DNA from: Thiotrichales bacterium
GTDB taxonomy: Bacteria; Pseudomonadota; Gammaproteobacteria; Thiomicrospirales; Thiomicrospiraceae
Length of the DNA stretch: 64,000 bases
NCBI GenBank assembly: GCA_016936535.1
Contig: JAFGXP010000001.1
Coordinates: 20,935 to 84,934 of the forward strand
Direction of reading: 5' to 3'
The position numbers were made by a program, and so were the translations under genes. Shown piece after piece: positions 56,833 through 64,000 of this stretch. The notes under the pieces were generated by a model. It made no database searches and was not told the DNA's origin. It saw nothing but the letters and a program-made list of their open reading frames with translations. The number at the start of each line of letters is the position of its first letter. Positions within the stretch are counted from its first letter, which is position 1.

Positions 56833-57909
56833 ATGACTCAGTTTATGGCGCAATCCCCAACCATTACCCAGCGTAAGCAAGACCATATTCAGGCCTTGCT
56901 GGATGACCCTTTAATTGAACGCCAAAGCGATTTTGATCAGATTCGATTAGTGCATCGCGCTTTGCCGGAATTAAATTTTGCACAGGTGGACAGTACTTCC
57001 GAGTTTCTTGGCAAGCCGCTGCGTTTTCCTTTTTTAATATCCTCGATGACCGGTGGCGCGGCGGACAACTTGCAACAGATTAATCGCCATTTGGCTGAGG
57101 CAGCGGAAGCCTGTCAAGTCGCGATGGCCGTTGGATCGCAACGCGCAATGATTCAAGACTCCCAAGCCGCAGCCAGTTTTGCACTGCGGGCCTATGCGCC
57201 GAATATTCCCTTAATTGCCAATGTTGGTGCTGTGCAATTGAATTATGGCTATGGCGAAAGCCAACTGCGTCGCGCCCTTGATGTATTACAAGCGGATGCC
57301 CTCTATCTGCACCTCAATCCTTTGCAAGAACGTATTCAACCTGAGGGCGACCAAAATTTTGCGGCTTTAGCCGAAAAAATTGCTCGTTTGGCCGAAAAAA
57401 TTGAACAACCCATTATCCTCAAGGAAGTCGGCTCCGGCTTGAGTCCGCAAGACATTCAACTGGGGTTGCAAGCGGGGGTTCGCTGGTTTGATTTAGCCGG
57501 ACGCGGCGGTACCTCATGGAGCCGAATTGAAGCCCATAGGGGCAATCCTGACCAAGGCATACTGTTTCAAGATTGGGGATTGACGACCTGCGAAGCGCTC
57601 GTTTTAGCCCAACCTTTTTTGAAGGAGGCGAATTTGATCGCCAGTGGCGGCATTCGCAGCGGGATCGACATGCTTAAAGCCGTGATTTTGGGGGCAAAAC
57701 TCTGCGGGGTAGCCGCCCCTCTCCTACGGCCTGCACTGGATTCTACCGAGGCTGTTATCGCTGAAATTGAGCGCTTTGAACAAAGCTTTAAAACGGGCCA
57801 ATTCTTGTTGGCTATTGAAAAATTGGCGGATTTGCACTTTAATAGCGACCTTATTTTGCAATCGCCCTGGCACCCTTTGGCACGGCACCTTCGGCAATTC
57901 TCGGATTAA
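56833..57909 (+). CDS. fni: Type 2 isopentenyl-diphosphate delta-isomerase
   Basis: FMN-dependent enzyme that interconverts IPP and DMAPP; unrelated to the type 1 Idi. 358 residues: RKQDHIQALLDDP, FPFLISSMTGGAADNLQQIN, AVGSQRAM, LHLNPLQERIQPEGD (Gln for IPP/Mg binding), ILKEVGSGLSPQD, and the FMN-phosphate loop IASGGIRSGIDMLKA. Its presence with the mevalonate genes is the usual bacterial pairing. The ATG abuts the stop of the reductase gene (TAAATG). Confidence 0.95.
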   Translation: MTQFMAQSPTITQRKQDHIQALLDDPLIERQSDFDQIRLVHRALPELNFAQVDSTSEFLGKPLRFPFLISSMTGGAADNLQQINRHLAEAAEACQVAMAVGSQRAMIQDSQAAASFALRAYAPNIPLIANVGAVQLNYGYGESQLRRALDVLQADALYLHLNPLQERIQPEGDQNFAALAEKIARLAEKIEQPIILKEVGSGLSPQDIQLGLQAGVRWFDLAGRGGTSWSRIEAHRGNPDQGILFQDWGLTTCEALVLAQPFLKEANLIASGGIRSGIDMLKAVILGAKLCGVAAPLLRPALDSTEAVIAEIERFEQSFKTGQFLLAIEKLADLHFNSDLILQSPWHPLARHLRQFSD

Positions 57910-57970
57910 GGCTGAGCCGCAATCTGCAACCTCTCTCGACTCGCTGGAATCGATACTGTAACTGGACACT

Positions 57971-59155
57971 ATGAAAGTTGGCATTGACCTGATTCATTTT
58001 GCAACCTCCGATTATTTTTTGGGAATGGATACCTTTGCCCAAGAGAAAGGCCAGGATGTCAATAAATTCTATGTTGGACTGGGCCAAGAAAAGATGTCAA
58101 TTGCCCCGCCGGATGAAGACATTGTCTCCTTAGCGGCTAAGGCTGCTGAGCCTATTTTGCAACAGATCGAACGCCAAGCAATCAGCGCAGTCTTGTTTGC
58201 AACGGAAACCGGTGTCGATCAATCCAAATCGGCCGGAGTGTTTTTACACCGCCTGTTAGGCCTCTCATCACGTTGTCGAATGGTGGAACTCAAACACGCT
58301 TGTTATGCCGGTGCGGCCGGATTGCAAATGGCAACCGCAATGGTAAAGGCCAATCCGCAAGAACGCGTTTTGGTGATCGCAGCGGACATTGCCAAGTACG
58401 ATCTCAATTCATCCGGTGAAGCCACCCAAGGCTGTGGTGCGGTGGCGATGCTGGTTTGTGCGGAGCCGCGTATTTTGGAAATTGAGCCTGGCTCTGGTTA
58501 TTTTACCGATGATGTCATGGATTTTTGGCGTCCCAATCACCGCTCAACGGCTTTAGTGGATGGTAAATATTCGACCAAGGTCTATCTCAATAGCCTCAAA
58601 CAAGCTTGGGAACATTTTCATGAACAAACCGAGCGTGGTTTTGAGCAAATTGATTACTTTTGCTATCACATTCCCTTTACCAAAATGGCCGAAAAAGCAC
58701 ACCAAACCTTGGTTCGAAAAGTCGGATTAGAGTATGACGCCGCGCAAGAGGCGAAAACCCTTCCCGGTCAAATTTACAATCGCGTGATTGGCAACAGTTA
58801 CAGTGCCTCGTTGTTTATTGGATTTATCTCTTTGCTGGACAATGTAAAAGAGTCCTTGGCGCAAAAGCGCGTCAGCTTTTTTAGCTACGGTTCAGGCTGC
58901 GTTGCTGAATTTTTCACCGGCGTTGTTCAAGATGGTTACCAACAATGGCTAATGACGCAAAGCCATCAGCAGCAAATCCACTCTCGCATTGAATTGAACT
59001 ACCAGACTTATCTACAGTTTTATTACCAAGTGGATTTTGCCCAAAGTAACTTAACACTGCCGCATTTCAACCGAGGCCCCTATCGTTTTTGTGGCCTGGA
59101 AGGTGATAAGCGAATCTACGCAGAATATAGCGAAAACAGCACGACTTCAGGCTAA
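57971..59155 (+). CDS. mvaS: Hydroxymethylglutaryl-CoA synthase
   Basis: Condenses acetyl-CoA with acetoacetyl-CoA to HMG-CoA. 394 residues, thiolase-like fold: GQEKMSIAPPDEDIVSLA, FATETGVDQSKSAG, active-site Cys in VELKHACYAGAAGLQMA, catalytic His in YFCYHIPFTKMAEKAH, and IGNSYSASLFIGFISLL. 61 nt separate it from the isomerase gene; the ribosome-binding site is weak. Complete. Confidence 0.95.
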   Translation: MKVGIDLIHFATSDYFLGMDTFAQEKGQDVNKFYVGLGQEKMSIAPPDEDIVSLAAKAAEPILQQIERQAISAVLFATETGVDQSKSAGVFLHRLLGLSSRCRMVELKHACYAGAAGLQMATAMVKANPQERVLVIAADIAKYDLNSSGEATQGCGAVAMLVCAEPRILEIEPGSGYFTDDVMDFWRPNHRSTALVDGKYSTKVYLNSLKQAWEHFHEQTERGFEQIDYFCYHIPFTKMAEKAHQTLVRKVGLEYDAAQEAKTLPGQIYNRVIGNSYSASLFIGFISLLDNVKESLAQKRVSFFSYGSGCVAEFFTGVVQDGYQQWLMTQSHQQQIHSRIELNYQTYLQFYYQVDFAQSNLTLPHFNRGPYRFCGLEGDKRIYAEYSENSTTSG

Positions 59156-59214
59156 TTTTTGTAAAGCCTGCGCTATAATCAGACACTCTTGCGTTCTCGG
59201 TCGGGCATTCGTTT

Positions 59215-60264
59215 ATGAGCAAACATTTTGCACACTCTCACCAAGTCGCCGCCAAGCTGATATTGTGCGGTGAACACGCGGTTTTATATGGCGTTCCAGC
59301 CCTGAGTCTGGCTATCAAACTTCCGACAGAATGCACCATTGACTTTCTTCCAGTCGAGGATCCAAAGCAGCCCCTCACCTTCCGAATTCTGTTACCGGAT
59401 GTCAATATCGACTGCCTTCTCGGTGAAACGCAATGGATCGAACGCATCGCCGAATTAGAAAGCCGTTATCCGATTTGGCAACAAGATCGCGATGGCGCTC
59501 TGTTGCAATCACCCGAAGAGTTAATTTTATTGTGTCTGATGGAAGTTCACCGTCAACACCCGCTGCCAAAAGGCCACTGGCGCATTCAGCTGCAATCGGA
59601 TAATTTGATTGGGCGGGGAATGGGCAGCTCAGCAGCGGTGATTCTGGCGACCTTAGGCGCGGTGGCAAAAACGCTTCAAGTGCATTTTAATAAAGCGCAA
59701 TTGTTACGGATGGCCACGGCCGTTGAACACTATCAGCATGGCCGATCCAGTGGTTTAGACCCTGCGACCTTATTAGAAAACACGGTGATTGAATACCAGC
59801 TTCCCGCACAAATCCGACCACTCGGACTCAAACAACTCCCCATGCAAGCGTGGTTGATTGACAGCGGTCAGGCCCAAAGTACCACGGCAGAATGTGTGCA
59901 GCAGGTGCGACAAAATTTTGCTGAAGATCAAGCACTCTGGCAGCATTTTGCTAAGGTGGTGCGTCAAATCAAACACGCCTGGCAAAGTGGCAATCTCGAA
60001 CAGTTTCGGCAGGGAATTCGGCAGAATCAGCTGCTGCTGGAGCAGATTGGCGTGGTGCCACAACCGGTAATCCATTTTATTCAGGCGCTCGGCGACCTCG
60101 CGCCAGAAAGCTGTGCCAAGGTGTGTGGTGCGGGTTCTGTGCGCGGCAATGCCGCCGGAATACTGGTTTATTTTGCAGACAAAGCGCCGACCGCTCTGTG
60201 CGCAGAATATGGCTATCGCTGTCAGCCCCTCGATCTTTTCCCGAATCCTAAATCCCCTGTATGA
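59215..60264 (+). CDS. Mevalonate kinase (GHMP family)
   Basis: Phosphorylates mevalonate to 5-phosphomevalonate. 349 residues: SHQVAAKLILCGEHAVLYGVPA (motif 1 with the Glu-His-Ala typical for mevalonate kinase), ATP loop LIGRGMGSSAAVILATLG, and GRSSGLDPATLL with the catalytic Asp, plus KVCGAGSVRGNAAGILVYF. A TATAAT at 59174-59179 lies upstream but lacks a matching -35. The stop overlaps the next start (ATGA). Confidence 0.88.
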   Translation: MSKHFAHSHQVAAKLILCGEHAVLYGVPALSLAIKLPTECTIDFLPVEDPKQPLTFRILLPDVNIDCLLGETQWIERIAELESRYPIWQQDRDGALLQSPEELILLCLMEVHRQHPLPKGHWRIQLQSDNLIGRGMGSSAAVILATLGAVAKTLQVHFNKAQLLRMATAVEHYQHGRSSGLDPATLLENTVIEYQLPAQIRPLGLKQLPMQAWLIDSGQAQSTTAECVQQVRQNFAEDQALWQHFAKVVRQIKHAWQSGNLEQFRQGIRQNQLLLEQIGVVPQPVIHFIQALGDLAPESCAKVCGAGSVRGNAAGILVYFADKAPTALCAEYGYRCQPLDLFPNPKSPV

Positions 60265-61286
60265 GCCCCATTCCACCCTACGACAGCGCGTTTGTTTGTC
60301 GAGCACCGGCAAATACGATGTTGATGGGCGAACACAGCGTAGTCTATGGTTATCCGGCATTGGCCTGTGCGCTTGAGCAGTGGCTGGAGATTGTTTGGCA
60401 CCCAATCGATCACACGCAAATTGTGATTGAATCGGCCTTAGCCACACACCAATTTGCACTTGATGCTTTTGAAGATCACCCCCAATTGCGTTTTGTCTGT
60501 GCCGCTTTCAAACATTTTCACCTGCCATTGCAGCAAGCCGGGCAAGGTTGGCATTTAACGATACAGAGTCAGTTCTCATCCACCATCGGTCTTGGCAGTT
60601 CCGCTGCCGTTCTGGCTGCCATGCTCGTCGGTTTAAATCGTCTCTGCCAAACCCACTGTAGCCTGACCGAACTTTGGCAGTTGGGCAAAAAAATCATTGT
60701 CCAAATTCAAGGCCGAGGCTCGGCCACCGACTTGGCGGCAGCCCTGTTTGGCGGTCTGGTTTATTTCCAGCCACCTAGTGCCGGCAAACCGCTCCAGATT
60801 GAGCATTTCGCCATTCAGATGCCTCTGCTTTTACTGTATAGCGGCTACAAAACCCCAACCGCCGAAGTCCTATCGCAGGTGGCTCAAGCCTGGCAGACAC
60901 GGCCACAGCAGCGTGACCAACTCTACCGACAGATGGGGCTGCGGACTCAGGCGGCTTACCACGCCTTGCAAACCCAAAACTGGTCGGATTTTTATCAGCA
61001 GCTGAATGCCTATCATCCCTTAATGCGCGAACTGGGCGTCAGTGACTCCACTCTAGAAAACTTATTACACTCTTTACAAAAGTGCCCGCAGGTGCGGGCG
61101 TGTAAAATTTCGGGTTCAGGGTTAGGCGATTGTGTTTTAGCAGTGGGTTCGATTGAACGACCTGCTCACGGCACCGCGCACGCGTTGTTGAGTTCGTGTC
61201 CAGATGCCGAAGCCTTGGATCATTTTTTCCAGTTGCAACTGCTGATTAGCCCGCAAGGGGCACACTGTGCCCTCTTGACCCCATAG
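60261..61286 (+). CDS. GHMP kinase, probably phosphomevalonate kinase
   Basis: 341 residues coupled to the mevalonate kinase gene. Motif 1 APANTMLMGEHSVVYGYPALA is of mevalonate-kinase type, the ATP loop is SSTIGLGSSAAVLAAMLVG, and motif 3 is KISGSGLGDCVLA. The segment QGRGSATDLAAALFGGLVYF resembles the G-S-x-x-D-x-A-A stretch of phosphomevalonate kinases. Since the neighbour is a good mevalonate kinase and the operon needs a second kinase before the decarboxylase, the phosphomevalonate role is inferred. Sequence alone leaves a second mevalonate kinase possible. Confidence 0.7.
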   Translation: MSPIPPYDSAFVCRAPANTMLMGEHSVVYGYPALACALEQWLEIVWHPIDHTQIVIESALATHQFALDAFEDHPQLRFVCAAFKHFHLPLQQAGQGWHLTIQSQFSSTIGLGSSAAVLAAMLVGLNRLCQTHCSLTELWQLGKKIIVQIQGRGSATDLAAALFGGLVYFQPPSAGKPLQIEHFAIQMPLLLLYSGYKTPTAEVLSQVAQAWQTRPQQRDQLYRQMGLRTQAAYHALQTQNWSDFYQQLNAYHPLMRELGVSDSTLENLLHSLQKCPQVRACKISGSGLGDCVLAVGSIERPAHGTAHALLSSCPDAEALDHFFQLQLLISPQGAHCALLTP

Positions 61287-61295
61287 GAACCTTTT

Positions 61296-62351
61296 ATGCC
61301 CGCCTTGACCAATCAACAACAGCATTTTATTGCCCAAATTTTACAATCGAGCGCGAATCCACAGCCACTAAATCCAATCCATCCCGATGGTTTAGGTTCG
61401 GCAGCCGTCAACATCGCCTTGGCAAAATACTGGGGTAAACGCGATGCCGAGCTAAACCTGCCGATCAACGGCAGCGTGTCTATCGCCCTACCCGGTTTGG
61501 GAACCGACACTAAAATTCAACTTTTGCCCGATGGTAACGAGGATCAAGTTTTTCTTAACGGCCACCAACTTTGCGGACAAAGTGCGTTCGCCCGCCGTGT
61601 CAGTGCCTTTCTCGATGGATTTCGAATCCACCCTCAACGGGTTTTTCGCGTTGATACCCGCAATAGCGTACCCACTGCTGCGGGATTAGCCTCATCCGCT
61701 TCAGGCTATGCGGCTTTGGTCTTAGCGTTGGATGCGCTTTTTGGTTGGCAACTTCCACCGAGCAAATTGTCGATGCTAGCCCGCTTTGGCAGTGGCAGCG
61801 CCAGCCGCTCACTTTATAACGGCTTTGCCATTTGGCATCGAGGCGAGCGCGAAGACGGCTTAGACAGTTATGCCGAAGCGATTGACAGCTACTGGCCAGC
61901 GTTTTGTGTTGGCCTGGTTAAAATTGATTTGCATGAAAAAGCGGTCGGTTCAACTGCGGGGATGCAACAAACTGTGGCGACGTGTGACCTGTACCAAAGC
62001 TGGCCACAACAAGCACAACGCGATTTAACAACCCTATGCCAAGCCATTCATCAACAAGATTTCAGTACCCTTGGGCAAACCGCAGAACATAATGCCCTGA
62101 GCATGCACGCCACCATGATTGCAACCTGGCCGCCAATTTTATACTGGCAACCAGAATCAGTTGCGGCGATGCAACTGGTTTGGCAGCTTCGAGCACAAGG
62201 AATAGAAGTCTATTTCACTATGGACGCAGGACCGAATTTAAAACTGCTGTTACAACATAAAGATTGCAATGCTGTCGCTCAGGCTTTTTTGGAAAAAGGC
62301 ATTCCCGTCGAATTTATCTGGCCGTTTGCCACTCAAGCCGAGAAAAATTGA
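61296..62351 (+). CDS. mvaD: Diphosphomevalonate decarboxylase
   Basis: ATP-dependent decarboxylation of mevalonate diphosphate to IPP. 351 residues: VNIALAKYWGKRDAELNLPINGSVSIAL (substrate-binding), ATP loop VPTAAGLASSASGYAALVLA, FGSGSASRSLYNGFAIWHRGE with the conserved Ser/Arg, and MDAGPNLKLL. Last gene of the operon; no clear terminator lies between it and the convergent sspB (62352-62561). Confidence 0.95.
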   Translation: MPALTNQQQHFIAQILQSSANPQPLNPIHPDGLGSAAVNIALAKYWGKRDAELNLPINGSVSIALPGLGTDTKIQLLPDGNEDQVFLNGHQLCGQSAFARRVSAFLDGFRIHPQRVFRVDTRNSVPTAAGLASSASGYAALVLALDALFGWQLPPSKLSMLARFGSGSASRSLYNGFAIWHRGEREDGLDSYAEAIDSYWPAFCVGLVKIDLHEKAVGSTAGMQQTVATCDLYQSWPQQAQRDLTTLCQAIHQQDFSTLGQTAEHNALSMHATMIATWPPILYWQPESVAAMQLVWQLRAQGIEVYFTMDAGPNLKLLLQHKDCNAVAQAFLEKGIPVEFIWPFATQAEKN

Positions 62352-62561
62352 CCTCCAAGTGCAAGGCAAAACGCAAGGCATTAAGCGGAAAGCTGAAGGG
62401 AACTGAAACGAATCAAAAGATGAGATGGTGGGATGACGCTTTTTGATTTGCCGATTCAGATCCGTTCGGGTTCGGTCCACTTACTGAAACCACACAAAGC
62501 TTAAGCCACATAAAGCCTAAGTCTGATTGCATGGTTCAGAACAGTAGAGTAGGGATAGGCG

Positions 62562-63011
62562 TTATTTCACCACCGTTAAGGTCGGCCGCTTTTTACCGGT
62601 TTTGGACGACGCTTTTGTTGATGGAGTTGACGTCTCTAGAGCATTGGGCCGCGCGCGCGCTGGATCATCCAATTTTTGTGCTTGAGGGCTTTGCGCGTCG
62701 TAAGGCACTGGCGCAAAGGGCATCCCTTGACCGTTTTCACGGGCAAAAACCGCCAAAACCGCCTCTGGTGGAACCACAATCGTCTCCTCTACTCCATGAA
62801 AGCGGGTAAAAAAGACGATTTGCTCGTTACCAAGTTCCAATCCGGCCACGGCGGTTGGATTGACATTCAGCACAATTTTGCCATTTTCCACAAAAGCAGG
62901 CGGGACTTGAGTTCCGGGATAATCCGCATCCACTTGCAAATGTGGCGTCCAGCCGTTATCGACAATCCAATCATAGATGGCGCGAATCAAATAGGGCCGA
63001 GTCGAAATCAT
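62562..63011 (-). CDS. sspB: ClpXP protease specificity-enhancing factor SspB
   Basis: Adaptor that binds ssrA-tagged proteins and tethers them to ClpX. 149 residues: RPYLIRAIYDWIVDNGWTPHLQVDA, PPAFVENGKIVLNVNPTAVAGLEL, and FFTRFHGVEETIVVPPEAVLAVFARENGQG form the substrate-binding domain. The long flexible tail ends TGKKRPTLTVVK, the ClpX-binding XB-type end. It starts 2 nt after sspA. Confidence 0.96.
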   Translation of the reverse strand: MISTRPYLIRAIYDWIVDNGWTPHLQVDADYPGTQVPPAFVENGKIVLNVNPTAVAGLELGNEQIVFFTRFHGVEETIVVPPEAVLAVFARENGQGMPFAPVPYDAQSPQAQKLDDPARARPNALETSTPSTKASSKTGKKRPTLTVVK

Positions 63012-63013
63012 CG

Positions 63014-63646
63014 TTAGTCTCGCATATCCAGTTCGTCATCAGAGAGGCTATCCGAAAAAATTTCCCGGTTGAGCATTCGTTCAGAATAATCCGTAATTGG
63101 CTTGGCACTCTTTGGTAAGTCAATGCCTAAATAAGGCAGACGCCATAAAAGTACCGACATTGAAATATCCACCAAGGAATAATCTTCACTCATAAAATAA
63201 TCTTTATGCGAGAAAACCGGAATCAATTGAATCAAGCGCTCTTGCAAATCACGACGCGCTGCTTTCACGGCAGCAGGGTCTTCTGAATAGGTAATGGCTT
63301 CCACCAGCGGATACCATTCCACTTCAATTTGGCGCAGCATCTGCCGCGCCCGAGCTTTAGAGATCGGGTCAACGGACATCAGTGGTGGATGGGGAAAACG
63401 CTCATCCAAATATTCGATAATCACTTGGGGATCATACAAAACCAAGTCACGATCAACGAGGGTGGGTAAGGTGCCGTAGGGATTTAATTCCAACAAATCT
63501 TCTGGCAGCTTATCGCGCTGCACCTCAATGACCTCCATCGGAATGTCTTTTTCTTTGGCAACCAGACGAACGCGATGACAGCTCGGGCTTTTTGAATCCG
63601 AAAACAAAACCATCTGCGAACGTTTCGTGACGGGAATATCACTCAT
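63014..63646 (-). CDS. sspA: Stringent starvation protein A (SspA)
   Basis: GST-fold RNA polymerase-associated regulator of stationary-phase and stress genes; not a glutathione transferase. 210 residues: VLFSDSKSPSCHRVRLVAKEK, LNPYGTLPTLVDRDLVLYDPQVIIEYLDERFPHPPL (with the conserved pocket region P-H-P), and a helical C-terminal domain with PYLGIDLP. Operon sspA-sspB is the standard pair. Confidence 0.96.
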   Translation of the reverse strand: MSDIPVTKRSQMVLFSDSKSPSCHRVRLVAKEKDIPMEVIEVQRDKLPEDLLELNPYGTLPTLVDRDLVLYDPQVIIEYLDERFPHPPLMSVDPISKARARQMLRQIEVEWYPLVEAITYSEDPAAVKAARRDLQERLIQLIPVFSHKDYFMSEDYSLVDISMSVLLWRLPYLGIDLPKSAKPITDYSERMLNREIFSDSLSDDELDMRD

Positions 63647-63743
63647 GCTTTTAACTCCTTAATCCAACCGTAATGACCGGCCAGCACGCCGGAAAATCCC
63701 GAACGTGTTTTGGCATATGAACGCACTATTATACACTAGCTTG

Positions 63744-64000
63744 TCAAGCCCCCTTAAAGGGCTGCTGCTCTCTATCTCCGGTTCGGAGTTCAGAGGTAAA
63801 CAACCCCTTTTGAAAACAGAGAAAGGCTTGCTTTAGCGGAGCTCGAATGACACTTTCTGGCTGCAATTGTTGCAGCACTTCTGCGACCGCTTCTAGGGTA
63901 GAAAGCCCAGCGGGATGTTTCTGTTTGCGAATAAAATAGGCGCACCCTTGCTCGCTGACCAATTCCACTCTCGGCAGTGCTTGCAACTCAGGGTTGGCAC
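63744..64000 (-). CDS. DTW-domain protein (tRNA acp3U transferase type), 3' part
   Basis: C-terminal ~85 codons, entering from the right edge. The sequence NPELQALPRVELVSEQGC, CAYFIRKQKHPAGLSTLEAVAEVL follows the pattern of the DTW domain end (LP-x-v-x-L, Y-x-x-R, LSTLEAxA). DTW proteins such as TapT transfer 3-amino-3-carboxypropyl to tRNA uridine. The diagnostic DTW motif itself is outside the window, so the assignment is moderate. Confidence 0.65.
   Translation of the reverse strand, partial: ANPELQALPRVELVSEQGCAYFIRKQKHPAGLSTLEAVAEVLQQLQPESVIRAPLKQAFLCFQKGLFTSELRTGDREQQPFKGA

Noticed and set aside
59174..59179. TATAAT before the mevalonate kinase gene as an internal promoter
   Set aside because: No -35-like element at 16-19 nt; could be chance in AT-rich DNA.

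Overview
The window looks like chromosomal DNA of a gammaproteobacterium. MurE carries the diaminopimelate-type DNPR motif, and sspA-sspB, lpoA-yraN, znuABC, lgt-thyA-folA and a gammaproteobacterial AddB/AddA-like helicase-nuclease pair are all present. With moderate to low confidence I would place it near the sulfur-oxidising Thiomicrospira/Hydrogenovibrio group (Thiotrichales). No tRNA, 16S/23S rRNA, CRISPR array or complete insertion sequence was seen. The one RNA gene is rnpB.

Region 1 (1-27.9 kb) is mostly on the minus strand and is built around the division and cell-wall (dcw) cluster. It starts from a clear sigma70 promoter and a triple MraZ-type operator (27.8 kb) and runs mraZ-rsmH-ftsZ-ftsL-ftsI-murE-murF-mraY-murD-ftsW-murG. 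Two things are out of the ordinary. ftsZ sits between rsmH and ftsL instead of near the end of the cluster. murC lies about 13 kb beyond murG, separated from it by a chemotaxis receptor gene, lgt-thyA-folA, a divergent zinc-uptake locus (znuA plus a degenerate CobW-like gene facing znuCB) and sufBCDS.

Region 2 (27.9-37.4 kb) holds an AT-rich intergenic stretch, rnpB with its own promoter, dacB (PBP4 type), rsmJ (TTG start), rsmI, lpoA-yraN, ppsA and a small methyltransferase gene. LpoA and PBP4 continue the envelope theme.

Region 3 (37.4-49.4 kb) is the most accessory-looking part. An AddB-like/AddA-like helicase-nuclease operon is bordered on both sides by AT-rich, decaying DNA. Downstream of it is a chimeric gene: a complete HTH-WYL-WCX transcription regulator fused in frame to a second copy of the AddA C-terminal PD-(D/E)XK nuclease domain. 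Its natural ATG, with a perfect Shine-Dalgarno, is followed 15 codons later by an in-frame TAA, and a palindrome lies over its likely promoter. Upstream of the operon are small membrane-protein ORFs, one split by an in-frame TGA. Then come a YgjP-like metalloprotease, an RluA-type pseudouridine synthase, a stand-alone HIRAN protein and a DnaQ-like exonuclease.

Region 4 (49.5-64 kb) holds tpx, ggt-dgkA, a GT4 glycosyltransferase, a 2OG-Fe(II) hydroxylase, a SYLF-domain protein and ppiC. A complete six-gene mevalonate operon follows (HMG-CoA reductase, type 2 IPP isomerase, HMG-CoA synthase, two GHMP kinases, diphosphomevalonate decarboxylase), then sspB-sspA and the end of a DTW-domain tRNA-modification gene. 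The mevalonate operon would convert acetoacetyl-CoA plus acetyl-CoA to IPP and DMAPP, which supply the undecaprenyl phosphate used by MraY and MurG of Region 1.
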